From an uncultured Eubacteriales bacterium (GTDB lineage: Bacteria > Bacillota > Clostridia > Oscillospirales > Oscillospiraceae): a DNA stretch of 64,000 nt. Positions 53,691-62,564 of the stretch are shown here, piece by piece. The DNA is taken from positions 12,530-76,529 of the forward strand of contig URDG01000006.1 in the NCBI GenBank assembly GCA_900546515.1, given 5' to 3'. The translations under genes were made by a program, and so were the position numbers. Numbering within the stretch: the first letter of the stretch is position 1; each line of letters begins with the position of its first letter. A model generated the notes under the pieces. It did not search any database. It was not told where the DNA came from and worked only from the letters and a program-made list of their open reading frames with translations.

Positions 53691-53760
53691 TTTTCAACAT
53701 TTTCAACAGGGTTTTCAACAACCCTGTTGTGGATAAATGCGTTGGAAAGTTGAAAAACGG
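53691..53760. repeat. TTTTCAACA repeats, perfect hairpin and DnaA-type box
   Basis: Within the 355-bp gap between the carboxypeptidase and AI-2E genes, TTTTCAACA occurs at 53691, 53700 and 53712, GTTGAAAAA in reverse near 53750, and TGTGGATAA (reverse of TTATCCACA, the DnaA box consensus) at 53728-53736. Arms CAACAGGGTT and AACCCTGTTG (53704-53713, 53720-53729) form a perfect 10-bp hairpin without a T-run. Confidence 0.6.
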
Positions 53761-53831
53761 TTTACATAATGCAAATTATTTTTGGAGGCAATATTTTACG
53801 AAGATTAATCAATAATTAACAATTTTGCGTA

Positions 53832-53860
53832 TTGACGCTTGCAGAACGCAATAGTAAAAT
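53832..53860 (+). promoter_or_regulatory. promoter of the AI-2E family gene
   Basis: TTGACG (53832-53837), 17 nt, TAAAAT (53855-53860), 33 nt before the GTG start. Confidence 0.7.
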
Positions 53861-53892
53861 ATCACTGTATAAAGATATGAAGGGGGAGCACT

Positions 53893-55197
53893 GTGAAAAG
53901 AGGCTTCAGATGGGATAAAAAATATCTCTATTGGGGAATAACGGCGTTCTGCGTTATCGCGTGCGCGATAGTTTTTTATATGGCGCTCAACTATCTGCCG
54001 ACCGTCGGCAGTGCGATAGGGAAGCTTTTGGGCATACTGAGTCCTTTCCTGTGGGGGCTTGTCATAAGCTACCTGCTGCTGCCCGCAATGCGCCGGATGG
54101 AGAACGGCGCTTTCATTCCTCTGTGCAGAAAGCTCTACAAAAACAACAAAAAGAGCGACGGCGCCAGACTTGCAAGGGGCCTTTCGGTGCTCATCTCCGA
54201 AATTATACTGCTCGTTATACTCGCGGCTCTTGTATGGCTCATTATCCCGCAGCTCTATCAGAGCCTTGAGACCATAGTCAAAAACAGCAACACATACATA
54301 AATACGCTGAGCAGCTGGGTGGAGAGGATGCTCGTTGATTACCCGGAGATCGAGCAATACGCGATGAACATACTGGGCAGCGTGAACGAGAGCCTTGTCG
54401 ACTGGATACAGTCTAAGATCCTGCCCGAGCTCGGCAGCCTTCTGACAAATGTGACGGCGGGCGTGTACTATGTGCTGATGGGAGTATATAACCTCATTAT
54501 CGGCATCATTGTCTCCGTCTATATCCTCGCAAACCACGAGACTTTCTCCGCCAACGCAAAGCGCCTGCTCTACAGCATCTTTTCCGTTGAGACGGCGCAG
54601 AAGATCCGCAAGGCGCTCAACTTCACCGACAGGACCTTCGCCGGCTTTATCAACGGCAAGCTTCTGGATTCGGCGATAATCGGCTTCATCTGCTATATTG
54701 TCTGCGCGATACTCAATATGCCGTATGCGCTGCTTGTGAGCGTGATCGTCGGCGTGACGAATGTGATCCCGTTTTTCGGCCCGTTCATCGGCGCTGTGCC
54801 GAGCGCGCTCATCATACTGCTGGTCGATCCGTTCAAGTGCCTGGTGTTCGTGATATTTATCATAATTCTCCAGCAGCTTGACGGCAATGTCATCGGCCCG
54901 AAGATACTCGGCAGCTCCATAGGCATAAACGGCTTCTGGGTAATGTTCTCGATCATCTTCGGCGCGGGGCTGTTCGGCTTCTGGGGCATGCTTCTGGGCG
55001 TGCCGGTGTTCGTGGTGATCTACACGGGCATCAATAACGCCATCGACAGAAAGCTGAAACGCAGCGATCTCCCGTGGGAGACGGAGGATTATGTCGGAGT
55101 AGACTACATCGACCCCGTCGCCTACGAGCCGGTCAGAAAGACCGTTGATGACAGGGCCGATGATATGGACGATATGTCTGAGGATAAAAAGGACTGA
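53893..55197 (+). CDS. AI-2E family transporter
   Basis: A 434-aa membrane protein of the AI-2E (PerM/TqsA) family with two N-terminal membrane segments, a long amphipathic middle (about 110-190) and a C-terminal bundle with FINGKLLDSAIIGFICYI, NVIPFFGPFIGAVPSALIIL and GFWGMLLGVPVFVVIYTGIN. Family roles include autoinducer export and ion or proton antiport; the substrate is unknown. The start is GTG at 53893 with GGGGGAG upstream. The C-terminal tail is acidic. Confidence 0.88.
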   Translation: MKRGFRWDKKYLYWGITAFCVIACAIVFYMALNYLPTVGSAIGKLLGILSPFLWGLVISYLLLPAMRRMENGAFIPLCRKLYKNNKKSDGARLARGLSVLISEIILLVILAALVWLIIPQLYQSLETIVKNSNTYINTLSSWVERMLVDYPEIEQYAMNILGSVNESLVDWIQSKILPELGSLLTNVTAGVYYVLMGVYNLIIGIIVSVYILANHETFSANAKRLLYSIFSVETAQKIRKALNFTDRTFAGFINGKLLDSAIIGFICYIVCAILNMPYALLVSVIVGVTNVIPFFGPFIGAVPSALIILLVDPFKCLVFVIFIIILQQLDGNVIGPKILGSSIGINGFWVMFSIIFGAGLFGFWGMLLGVPVFVVIYTGINNAIDRKLKRSDLPWETEDYVGVDYIDPVAYEPVRKTVDDRADDMDDMSEDKKD

Positions 55198-55200
55198 CGG

Positions 55201-56331
55201 TCAGTTATGCGCAAGCGTGCCGTGCGCCTCGATGAGGCCGGTGCACAGCGCGTCAATATCCTCCTGCGTTGTGTAACGGGACAGGCCGATGCGCAGCGCG
55301 CCGTCTATAACCCTCGGCTCAAGACCGATAGCTTCGAGCACATGGCTCCGCCCGCCCTTTTTGCAGGCGGAGCTTTTTGATACGTAGACTTCCCTTGCTT
55401 CAAGGTAGTTCATCAGCACCTCGCTGCGCCAGCCGGGCAGTGAAATACTGAGAATATGAGGCGCGGCGGTATCCACGTAGAGCAGCTCCGGGATCCCGGC
55501 GGAGAGACGCTCAACGATCTGCGCCTTGAATGCCGACATGCGCGCGATATTGCCGGCCATATCGACCCGGGCGGCTTCACAGGCCGCGCCGAAAGCCGCG
55601 ATCTGCGGCATGGCCTCGGTCCCGGCGCGCCGTCCGCCCTCCTGCGAGCCGCCCACTATGAAGGGCTTGAGCCGCAGCCCCTCTCTTATGTACAGTGCGC
55701 CTATGCCCTTGGGGGCGTGGATCTTATGACCGCTGACGCTGATCATATCCGCGCCGAGAGTTTTTGCCGAAAAGGGGAGCTTCATGAAAGCCTGCACCGC
55801 ATCCGTATGCAGCAGCGCTTTCGAGCCGGCTTTCTTTATCGCTCTCGATATTGCGGAAATATCGGTCACAGCGCCGGTTTCGTTGTTGACCAGCATGAGA
55901 GAAACGAGTATAGTATCATCACGCAGGGCGCCGGCAACGGCCTCGGCCGGGATACGGCCGGTGCTGTCCGGCTTCAGCATTGTCACCTCGTAGCCTCGGC
56001 GCATGAGCTCTTCGAGCGATCTTCGCACTGCGTCGTGCTCGACGGCGGAGGAGATTATGTGTTTCCCGCGGCGGGACATTGCCTCCGCACCGCCGAGAAG
56101 CGCCCAGTTGTCGCTCTCGGAGCCGCATGAGGTGTACACGAGCTCGCCCGGCTTGCAGCCGAGCGCCGCCGCCGTCTGTGCGCGCGCGGCGTCAAGCAGC
56201 TTTTTTGCCTCGCGGCCCTTTGTATGGGTGGAGCTGGGGTTGCCGTAGACCTCGGTCATGGCATGCATCGCCGCCTCGGCTGCCTCGCGGCAGACCTTCG
56301 TGGTGGCTGAGTTATCAAGATAATGTTCCAT
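55201..56331 (-). CDS. cysteine desulfurase family protein (second copy)
   Basis: A 376-aa PLP enzyme: YLDNSATTKVCREAAEAAM, TSCGSESDNWALLG, the PLP lysine in SGHKIHAPKGIGALY, and the catalytic cysteine in SKSSACKKGGRSHVLEAIG. It is clearly distinct from the iscS copy at 39714. Its stop is 3 bp from that of the AI-2E gene (convergent), and it is divergent from mtaB, a tRNA methylthiotransferase that uses sulfur. A role in tRNA thiolation or in feeding MnmA is plausible. Confidence 0.9.
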   Translation of the reverse strand: MEHYLDNSATTKVCREAAEAAMHAMTEVYGNPSSTHTKGREAKKLLDAARAQTAAALGCKPGELVYTSCGSESDNWALLGGAEAMSRRGKHIISSAVEHDAVRRSLEELMRRGYEVTMLKPDSTGRIPAEAVAGALRDDTILVSLMLVNNETGAVTDISAISRAIKKAGSKALLHTDAVQAFMKLPFSAKTLGADMISVSGHKIHAPKGIGALYIREGLRLKPFIVGGSQEGGRRAGTEAMPQIAAFGAACEAARVDMAGNIARMSAFKAQIVERLSAGIPELLYVDTAAPHILSISLPGWRSEVLMNYLEAREVYVSKSSACKKGGRSHVLEAIGLEPRVIDGALRIGLSRYTTQEDIDALCTGLIEAHGTLAHN

Positions 56332-56377
56332 TGTTCACACTTCACTGTATATCTATAATATTTTTTAGGAGATCCGC

Positions 56378-57664
56378 ATGAAATACATTATAACCACTCT
56401 CGGCTGTAAGGTCAACCAGTATGAGACGCAGGCCATGGAGACTATACTCAACGAGCACGGCCATGAGCCGGCGGCGCCCGGCGAGCTTGCCGACGCGGTG
56501 ATCGTCAACACCTGCGCCGTCACGGCGGAGAGCGGACGCAAATCCCGCCAGCTCATCCGCCGCCTGCATGGGGAAAATCCCGGCGCGGTGCTGGCCGTCT
56601 GCGGCTGCTATTCGCAGATAGAGCCGGAGGCGGCGGCGGAGCTCGGCGCACAGGTCATTTTCGGCGCGGCGGACCGCGCAAAGCTCGTCGAGGCTGTGGA
56701 AAAAGCAGTGGCCTCCGGCGAGGGCTGCCGCGACATAGACGAGCCGTTCAAGCGCCGCGCGATAGAAAAGCTGCCGGCGGGAGCGGTCTCGGGAAGAACG
56801 CGCGCCATGCTGAAGATTCAGGACGGCTGCGTCAATTTCTGTACCTACTGCATAATACCCTATACGCGCGGCCGCCTGTGTTCGCTGCCGGTGGAGGACG
56901 CCGTGCGCGAGACGGCGCGGATAAATGCCGAGGGGTTCAAGGAGCTTGTTCTGACAGGCATCGAGGTCGCGTCCTACGGCGTAGACCTGCCGGGAAAGCC
57001 CGGCCTTGCCGACGTTATCACCGCCTGCGCCGCGGCTGCGCCCGATATGCGCATACGGCTCGGCTCGCTCGAGCCTACGGTCATAACCGAGGACTTCTGC
57101 CGGAAGCTTGCAGGGACGCACCGTCTTTGCCGGCATTTCCACCTCTCGCTCCAGTCCGGCTGCGACAGAACGCTCAAGGCCATGAACCGCAAATACGACA
57201 CCGCACGCTTTTATCACGCGGTGGAGCTGCTGCGCGAATATTTCCCCGGCTGCGGCCTGACCTGCGACCTCATCACAGGCTTCCCCGGCGAGACCGATGA
57301 GGATCAGGCGGCGACGCTGGAGTTCATCCGCCGCTGCGCGTTTTCGGATATGCATATCTTCCCGTATTCCCGCCGCCCGGGCACGCCTGCGGACAAAATG
57401 CCCGATCAGTGCAGCCGCGCGGTCAAGGAGGCCAGAGCGCATGAGGCGAAGGCCGCTGCGGTAGAGATGAAGCAGGATTTCCTGCGCGCGAGCGTGGGTC
57501 AGGTGCTGCCGGTCCTTTTTGAGACCGGGGAGGGCGGATACTTCACCGGACACAGCGATACCTATGTGCTCGTGAAGGCGCGCGGAAAAGCGCTCAGAGG
57601 GAAAACGCTAGATGTGCGCATCACCGGCGTTGACGGCGGCGAGATGACCGGAGAAATAATTTGA
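56378..57664 (+). CDS. mtaB: tRNA N6-threonylcarbamoyladenosine(37)-C2 methylthiotransferase MtaB
   Basis: A 428-aa radical-SAM enzyme. The N-terminal UPF0004 domain has TTLGCKVNQYETQAME, NTCAVTAESGRKSRQ and VCGCYSQ, whose cysteines hold the auxiliary cluster. The radical-SAM motif is CVNFCTYCIIPYTRGR. A TRAM domain ends the protein. It adds a methylthio group to t6A37 of tRNAs reading ANN codons. The VNTCAVTAES form separates MtaB from MiaB. AGGAG precedes the ATG. Confidence 0.92.
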   Translation: MKYIITTLGCKVNQYETQAMETILNEHGHEPAAPGELADAVIVNTCAVTAESGRKSRQLIRRLHGENPGAVLAVCGCYSQIEPEAAAELGAQVIFGAADRAKLVEAVEKAVASGEGCRDIDEPFKRRAIEKLPAGAVSGRTRAMLKIQDGCVNFCTYCIIPYTRGRLCSLPVEDAVRETARINAEGFKELVLTGIEVASYGVDLPGKPGLADVITACAAAAPDMRIRLGSLEPTVITEDFCRKLAGTHRLCRHFHLSLQSGCDRTLKAMNRKYDTARFYHAVELLREYFPGCGLTCDLITGFPGETDEDQAATLEFIRRCAFSDMHIFPYSRRPGTPADKMPDQCSRAVKEARAHEAKAAAVEMKQDFLRASVGQVLPVLFETGEGGYFTGHSDTYVLVKARGKALRGKTLDVRITGVDGGEMTGEII

Positions 57665-57759
57665 CAACGCACACGCGTGGTATTATTATATCTGAATATA
57701 ATTTAGCGATTCATTGAGGAAAAGTGTCAGAAAGAAATCTGATTTGGGAGACGAAGAAA

Positions 57760-58836
57760 ATGGAGCGGGTTTACAATTTTTCCGCAGGGCCGTCCATAAT
57801 GCCGGAGAGCGTGCTCAGAACGGCCGGCGCGGAGATACTCAACTACAGGGGCAGCGGCATGTCCGTAATGGAGATGAGCCACAGGAGCGCGGTTTTTCAG
57901 GAGATATTCGACAGCACGAAGGCAAAGCTCAGAGCCGTGCTGAAGGTCCCGGAGAGCCACGAGATACTTCTTTTGCAGGGCGGCGCGACGCTGCAATTCG
58001 CCGCGATACCGATGAACCTCATCAAAAACGGCAGCGCGGATTATGCCGTCACGGGGAATTTCTCCGGTAAGGCGGCAAAGGAAGCGGAAAAATACGGCAG
58101 CGTACATATAGCGGCCGACACCTCCGCCACGGGACACGACAGGATCCCCGCGCAGGCGGAGCTCAGGCTGAGCGGCAATGCGGAGTATTTTTACTACTGC
58201 GCCAATAACACCATATACGGCACCGAGTGGCAGTACGTCCCGGAGACGAAAGCGGCTCTCGTGTGCGACATGTCGTCCGATATTCTCACAAGGCCGGTGG
58301 ATGTATCAAAGTACGGCCTGATCTACGCTGGCGCGCAGAAGAACATGGCGCCCGCCGGACTTACCGTCGTCATTATAGACCGGAGTCTTGTGGGTCACGA
58401 GCTTGCGATAACGCCCGAAGTCATGAGCTACAAAACGCTCATAGACAAGGATTCCATGCTCAACACCCCGCCATGCTGGTGCATATACATGCTAGGCCTC
58501 ATGCTCGACTGGCTGATCGGACAGGGCGGCGTGGAGGCCATGCAGGAGATAAAGCGGGCGCGTGCAAAGCTCGTTTACGACGTGCTCGATGAGAGCCGGC
58601 TGTATATCGCCCATGCCCGTCCCGGATCGAGGAGCGATATGAACGTTACCTTCCGCACAGGGGACGAGGAGCTCGACGCGCAGTTCATCAAGGGGGCTGC
58701 CGAACGCGGCCTCGTCAACGTAAAGGGACATAAGCTCACCGGCGGGATGCGCGCGTCGCTCTATAACGCCATGCCCATCGAGGGGGCTGCAAAGCTCGCA
58801 GAATATATGAAGGAATTTGAGGTACGCCATGTTTGA
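57760..58836 (+). CDS. serC: phosphoserine aminotransferase
   Basis: A 358-aa class V PLP enzyme: VYNFSAGPSIMPESVL, GSGMSVMEMSHRS, LLLQGGATLQFAAIPMNL, and the PLP lysine in YAGAQKNMAPAGLT. It makes 3-phosphoserine, a step to serine and so to cysteine through cysE. GGGAG lies about 10 nt before the ATG at 57760; an upstream in-frame ATG gives an atypical start. It overlaps serA by 8 bp. Confidence 0.95.
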   Translation: MERVYNFSAGPSIMPESVLRTAGAEILNYRGSGMSVMEMSHRSAVFQEIFDSTKAKLRAVLKVPESHEILLLQGGATLQFAAIPMNLIKNGSADYAVTGNFSGKAAKEAEKYGSVHIAADTSATGHDRIPAQAELRLSGNAEYFYYCANNTIYGTEWQYVPETKAALVCDMSSDILTRPVDVSKYGLIYAGAQKNMAPAGLTVVIIDRSLVGHELAITPEVMSYKTLIDKDSMLNTPPCWCIYMLGLMLDWLIGQGGVEAMQEIKRARAKLVYDVLDESRLYIAHARPGSRSDMNVTFRTGDEELDAQFIKGAAERGLVNVKGHKLTGGMRASLYNAMPIEGAAKLAEYMKEFEVRHV

Positions 58837-59992
58837 TATAAAGACAATGAACGCGATCTCGCCCGTTGGGATAGAGACGCTTGAAAAGCTCGGCTGCAAT
58901 GTCGGCAAGGACGTTGCACGGCCCGTCGGCATGCTGATACGTTCGGCCGACCTGCATGCATATGAATTCAATGAGGAGCTGCTTGCCATCGCAAGAGCGG
59001 GCGCGGGCTACAACAATATCCCGGTAGAGGACTGCGCCGAGCGCGGCATAGTCGTGTTCAACAGCCCCGGCGCGAACGCGCAGGCGGTCAAGGAGCAGGA
59101 GCTGTGCTCGCTCGTTATGGCTTCGCGCGACGTGCTGGGCGCGATAGACTGGGTGAAGTCCATAGCCGGTGAGGGCGAGGCGATACCAAAGCTCGTGGAG
59201 AAGGGCAAATCCGCATTCTCCGGGCCTGAGCTTCTGGGCAAGAACCTTGGCGTTATCGGGCTTGGGGCCGTCGGCGCGCTCGTGGCCAATATGGCGCTCG
59301 AGCTCGGCATGACAGTGTACGGACACGACCCGTTCATGTCCGTGGAGGCGGCGTGGCAGCTGTCAAGAGAGGTCATACGCTGCGAGAATCTGGAGGAGCT
59401 TTACAATAAAAGCGACTATATAAGCATAAACGTTCCCTATACTCCGGAGACCCACCATATGATAAACGCGGCGGCCTTTGCAAAGATGCGAAACGGCGTG
59501 AGGATCGTCAACGAATCCCGCGCCGAGGTCGTGGACGACGCGGATATGACTGCCGCGCTCGACTGCGGCAGAGTCGCAAAATACGTGACTGATTTTCCGA
59601 ATGAGACGATACTTAAAGCGCCGAACGTGATAGCAATGCCGCATCTCGGCGCGGTAACGCCCGAGAGCGAGGACCGCTGCGCCGACATGGCCGCGCGCGA
59701 GCTGTACGACTATCTGCTCAACGGCAACATAAAAAACTCCGTCAACCTCCCGAATGCATCGCTCAGCCGCATGGGCGTGTGCAGGCTATGCGTCATTCAC
59801 CGCAATGTGCCGAGAATGATCACGCGTATACTGGATTTTATCAGCGACAGGAACATAAACGTCGAGCATATGATAAATAAACCCCGCGGCGAGTACGCAT
59901 ACACGATCGTCGACCTCGGAGAGCGCATCAGCGGCGAGGTCGCGGACGCGATACGCGCCATGGACAATGTGCTGCGCGTCAGAGTGCTTTGA
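58829..59992 (+). CDS. serA: D-3-phosphoglycerate dehydrogenase
   Basis: A 387-aa D-2-hydroxyacid dehydrogenase: GAGYNNIPVEDCAERGIVVF, the NAD site LGVIGLGAVGALVANMALEL, PYTPETHHMINAAAF, the catalytic histidine in MPHLGAVTPES, and a C-terminal ACT domain (about 310-387) that could bind serine for feedback. It is short-form, lacking the ASB domain. GAGGT precedes the ATG inside the end of serC. serB is not in the window. Confidence 0.93.
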   Translation: MFDIKTMNAISPVGIETLEKLGCNVGKDVARPVGMLIRSADLHAYEFNEELLAIARAGAGYNNIPVEDCAERGIVVFNSPGANAQAVKEQELCSLVMASRDVLGAIDWVKSIAGEGEAIPKLVEKGKSAFSGPELLGKNLGVIGLGAVGALVANMALELGMTVYGHDPFMSVEAAWQLSREVIRCENLEELYNKSDYISINVPYTPETHHMINAAAFAKMRNGVRIVNESRAEVVDDADMTAALDCGRVAKYVTDFPNETILKAPNVIAMPHLGAVTPESEDRCADMAARELYDYLLNGNIKNSVNLPNASLSRMGVCRLCVIHRNVPRMITRILDFISDRNINVEHMINKPRGEYAYTIVDLGERISGEVADAIRAMDNVLRVRVL

Positions 59993-60006
59993 GAGTGTGA
60001 ATTGAA

Positions 60007-61185
60007 ATGATAGCGAAGAGCAATACCTCGACAGAGAAGCTTTTTTATACGGACAGCCATATGAGCTCGTTCCGCGCTGCCGTGACGGAGTGCACGGAGA
60101 CGGAGAAGGGCTGGATCGTGAAGCTGGACAGGACCGCATTTTTCCCGGAGGGCGGCGGACAGCCGGCCGATACCGGCAGCATAGGCTCCGTGCGTGTGCT
60201 GGACGTGCGCGAGAGGGCGGGGGAGATACTGCATTATACCGATGCGCCGCTCACCGCCGGCGCGGAGTATGACTGCGCGATAGATTTTGAGCAGCGCTGG
60301 CGGCGTATGCAGAACCACTCGGGCGAGCATATCGTCTCCGGCATTGCTCATGCGCTGTACGGCGCGGAAAATGTCGGCTTTCATATGGGCAGCGGACACA
60401 TGACGCTGGATTTCAGCTGCGAGATACCGTGGGACGGGCTTATGGAGATAGAGCGCCGCGCCAATGAGGCGGTGCGCACAGATCTGCCGGTGAGGGCGTG
60501 GTTCCCGGACAGCGAAACGCTGAGGGAGCTCGACTACCGCAGCAAGCTGGAGCTGACGGAAAACGTGCGTATAGTGGAGATACCGGGCGTTGATGTCTGC
60601 GCCTGCTGTGCGCCGCACGTTTCGCATACGGGCGAGATAGGGCTTATAAAGATCCTTGACTCGATGCGCCACCGCAGCGGCATCAGGGTCAGCGCCGTGT
60701 GCGGCATGGACGCGCTGGACGCCGTGCGCGTGATGCAGGACAATGTTACGGCCGTGTCGAAGGCATTCAGCGCAAAGCGCGAGGAGACGGGAGCGGCAGC
60801 AGAAAGGTTCCTCGCCGGGGAGCAGAAGCTCAAGGAGCGCATAGCGGAGCTGAGCATGGCGAACGCCCGCATGATCGCCGCGGCGGCGGAAGCGCGCGAG
60901 GGGAACATCTGCATATTTGACAGCGTGCTCGACGAGGTGGCCCTGCGGGAGCTCGTCAACATGCTCAGCGAAAAATGCACCGGCTACGCTGCGGCCTTTT
61001 CCGGCAGCGATGAGACGGGCTGGAGATACATCATCGGCAGCCGCCATGTTGACCTGCGAAAAATGGCAAAGGAAATCAATTCTGCCATCTGCGGCAAGGG
61101 CGGCGGAACGCCTGAGATGATCCAGGGCCGGGCCGCAGCCGGAAGGCAAATGATACAAAAATTTGTTGAAAATGCTGCTGTTTAG
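60007..61185 (+). CDS. alanyl-tRNA editing protein (AlaX type with DHHA1)
   Basis: A 392-aa stand-alone editing protein: AFFPEGGGQPADTGSIG, the zinc pair in QNHSGEHIVSGIAH, the second pair in CACCAPHVSHTGEIGLIKIL, and a C-terminal DHHA1 domain ending in ICGKGGGTPEMIQGRA. It should hydrolyse mischarged Ser- or Gly-tRNA(Ala), a sensible guard beside a serine operon. It follows serA by 14 bp and is probably cotranscribed. Confidence 0.92.
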   Translation: MIAKSNTSTEKLFYTDSHMSSFRAAVTECTETEKGWIVKLDRTAFFPEGGGQPADTGSIGSVRVLDVRERAGEILHYTDAPLTAGAEYDCAIDFEQRWRRMQNHSGEHIVSGIAHALYGAENVGFHMGSGHMTLDFSCEIPWDGLMEIERRANEAVRTDLPVRAWFPDSETLRELDYRSKLELTENVRIVEIPGVDVCACCAPHVSHTGEIGLIKILDSMRHRSGIRVSAVCGMDALDAVRVMQDNVTAVSKAFSAKREETGAAAERFLAGEQKLKERIAELSMANARMIAAAAEAREGNICIFDSVLDEVALRELVNMLSEKCTGYAAAFSGSDETGWRYIIGSRHVDLRKMAKEINSAICGKGGGTPEMIQGRAAAGRQMIQKFVENAAV

Positions 61186-61221
61186 ACAATTATGGCTAAA
61201 TTGTATAACAATTATCATTAA

Positions 61222-61247
61222 AAAAAGCCCCCTTTTGGGGGCTTTTG
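61222..61247 (+). terminator. terminator of the serC-serA-alaX operon
   Basis: AAAAGCCCCC and GGGGGCTTTT pair around a TTTT loop, 36 bp after the last stop. Confidence 0.85.
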
Positions 61248-61259
61248 CTGAAAAGTCGA

Positions 61260-61288
61260 TTGACAACTAATTCACAGTTTGTTAAAAT
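61260..61288 (+). promoter_or_regulatory. promoter of the dehydratase genes
   Basis: Perfect TTGACA (61260-61265), 17 nt, TAAAAT (61283-61288). A small hairpin TGGGCG/CGCCCA follows at 61305-61321 in the leader RNA. Confidence 0.85.
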
Positions 61289-61351
61289 AGAGCATGCAAG
61301 GGTGGGCGTAGCTGCGCCCAAAAATGGAAACAAAAATATGGAGGGTTATCT

Positions 61352-62563
61352 GTGAAAGATCTCAAGCATCTTATCTACTTTGAGGATCTGCTTCAGGAAG
61401 CCAACAACGATCTTGTCAAGCAGGCGAAGGCCGACGGCAAGTACGCTATAGGCTACACATGTTATTTCATGCCTGAAGTTCTCCTCGATCTGCCCGGCTG
61501 CTTCTCTGTGAGACTGAGAGCGCCGCGCTGCACTTCCCCGGACATCGCAACTTACTATATGTCATCCCGTGTATGCCACTATGCGAGAAGCCTTCTTGAG
61601 CGCGCGCTCGAGGGCGGCTTCAACTTCCTCGATGCGCAGATGGCGACCGAAACCTGCACCGGTACGTGCCGTTTCCAGGAGCACCTCCAGCAGAAGCACC
61701 TTGACTCCGTCAAGGATATGAGAATTATCGACAACGACAATTTCTTCTGCGAATTCTCAGATGTTCCCTTCAAAAACAACGAGAATGGCTATGTTCACTT
61801 CCGCGAACAGCTCCGCGCACACGTTCTCCAGCCGCTGCACGACAATCTCGGCATCGACACCTCCGACGAGGCCATTATGAAGACCATCGAGCGTCACAAC
61901 GAGGTTTGTCGCCTCATAAACGAGATCGGCGACTACCGCAAGCTCGAGAACCCCACCATCACCGGCTATGAGTTCCATGTCATCCAGCTTGTCAGCCAGG
62001 TCTGCCCGAAGGAGCTTATCCTCCCGTACCTGCGCGAGACCGCAGAAGAGCTCAAGACCCGTGAGCCCGATATGAAGTGGCCGTTCCGCTGCAAGGTCGT
62101 TCTGGCCGGCTCCGAGAATGACGACCCCGATTTCACCAAGCTCATAGAGAGCTGCGGCGCAGAGGTCGTTGCGGACCGCTACTGCTACGGTGCGGTTGAA
62201 AGCCGTATCCCCATTGTCGTCAAGGAAGGCCAGGAGCCGCTTGACGCTATCGCACGCCACTATCTCGACACCTCAAACTGCCCGCGCTTCATGCCGCAGG
62301 ACACCATGCGCGCCCGCAAGCAGCGCATAGCCGACCTCGCAAGGGATTACCACGCAGACGGCGTCATAGTTGCCTCCAACAAGTTCTGCGAGTACTGGAG
62401 CTACGAGCGCGTCATCGACACGATCGTTCTGCCGCGTGACTTCGGTCTGCCCGTGTGCTCGATCGAGAAGGAGTACATAAACTCCGCATCCGGCCAGCTG
62501 CGTACCCGTTTCCAGGCCTTTGTCGAGAGTATTGAGATCAAGAAGATCCAGGAGGGCAAGTAA
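61352..62563 (+). CDS. 2-hydroxyacyl-CoA dehydratase subunit (HgdB/HadBC family)
   Basis: A 403-aa subunit of the radical dehydratase / benzoyl-CoA reductase family. Conserved cysteines for a [4Fe-4S] cluster appear in IGYTCYFMPEVLLDLPG, SRVCHYARSLL, TETCTGTCRFQEH and ASNKFCEYWSYE. With its partner it removes water from (R)-2-hydroxyacyl-CoA after ATP-driven one-electron activation by an HgdC-type protein, usually in amino acid fermentation. The start is GTG with GGAGGG upstream. Codon bias is strong, as in nifJ, suggesting high expression. The substrate is not known. Confidence 0.88.
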   Translation: MKDLKHLIYFEDLLQEANNDLVKQAKADGKYAIGYTCYFMPEVLLDLPGCFSVRLRAPRCTSPDIATYYMSSRVCHYARSLLERALEGGFNFLDAQMATETCTGTCRFQEHLQQKHLDSVKDMRIIDNDNFFCEFSDVPFKNNENGYVHFREQLRAHVLQPLHDNLGIDTSDEAIMKTIERHNEVCRLINEIGDYRKLENPTITGYEFHVIQLVSQVCPKELILPYLRETAEELKTREPDMKWPFRCKVVLAGSENDDPDFTKLIESCGAEVVADRYCYGAVESRIPIVVKEGQEPLDAIARHYLDTSNCPRFMPQDTMRARKQRIADLARDYHADGVIVASNKFCEYWSYERVIDTIVLPRDFGLPVCSIEKEYINSASGQLRTRFQAFVESIEIKKIQEGK

Positions 62564-62564
62564 G

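Noticed and set aside
53691..53760. A chromosomal replication origin
   Set aside because: Only one consensus DnaA box, no AT-rich unwinding stretch and no dnaA, dnaN or rpmH nearby.
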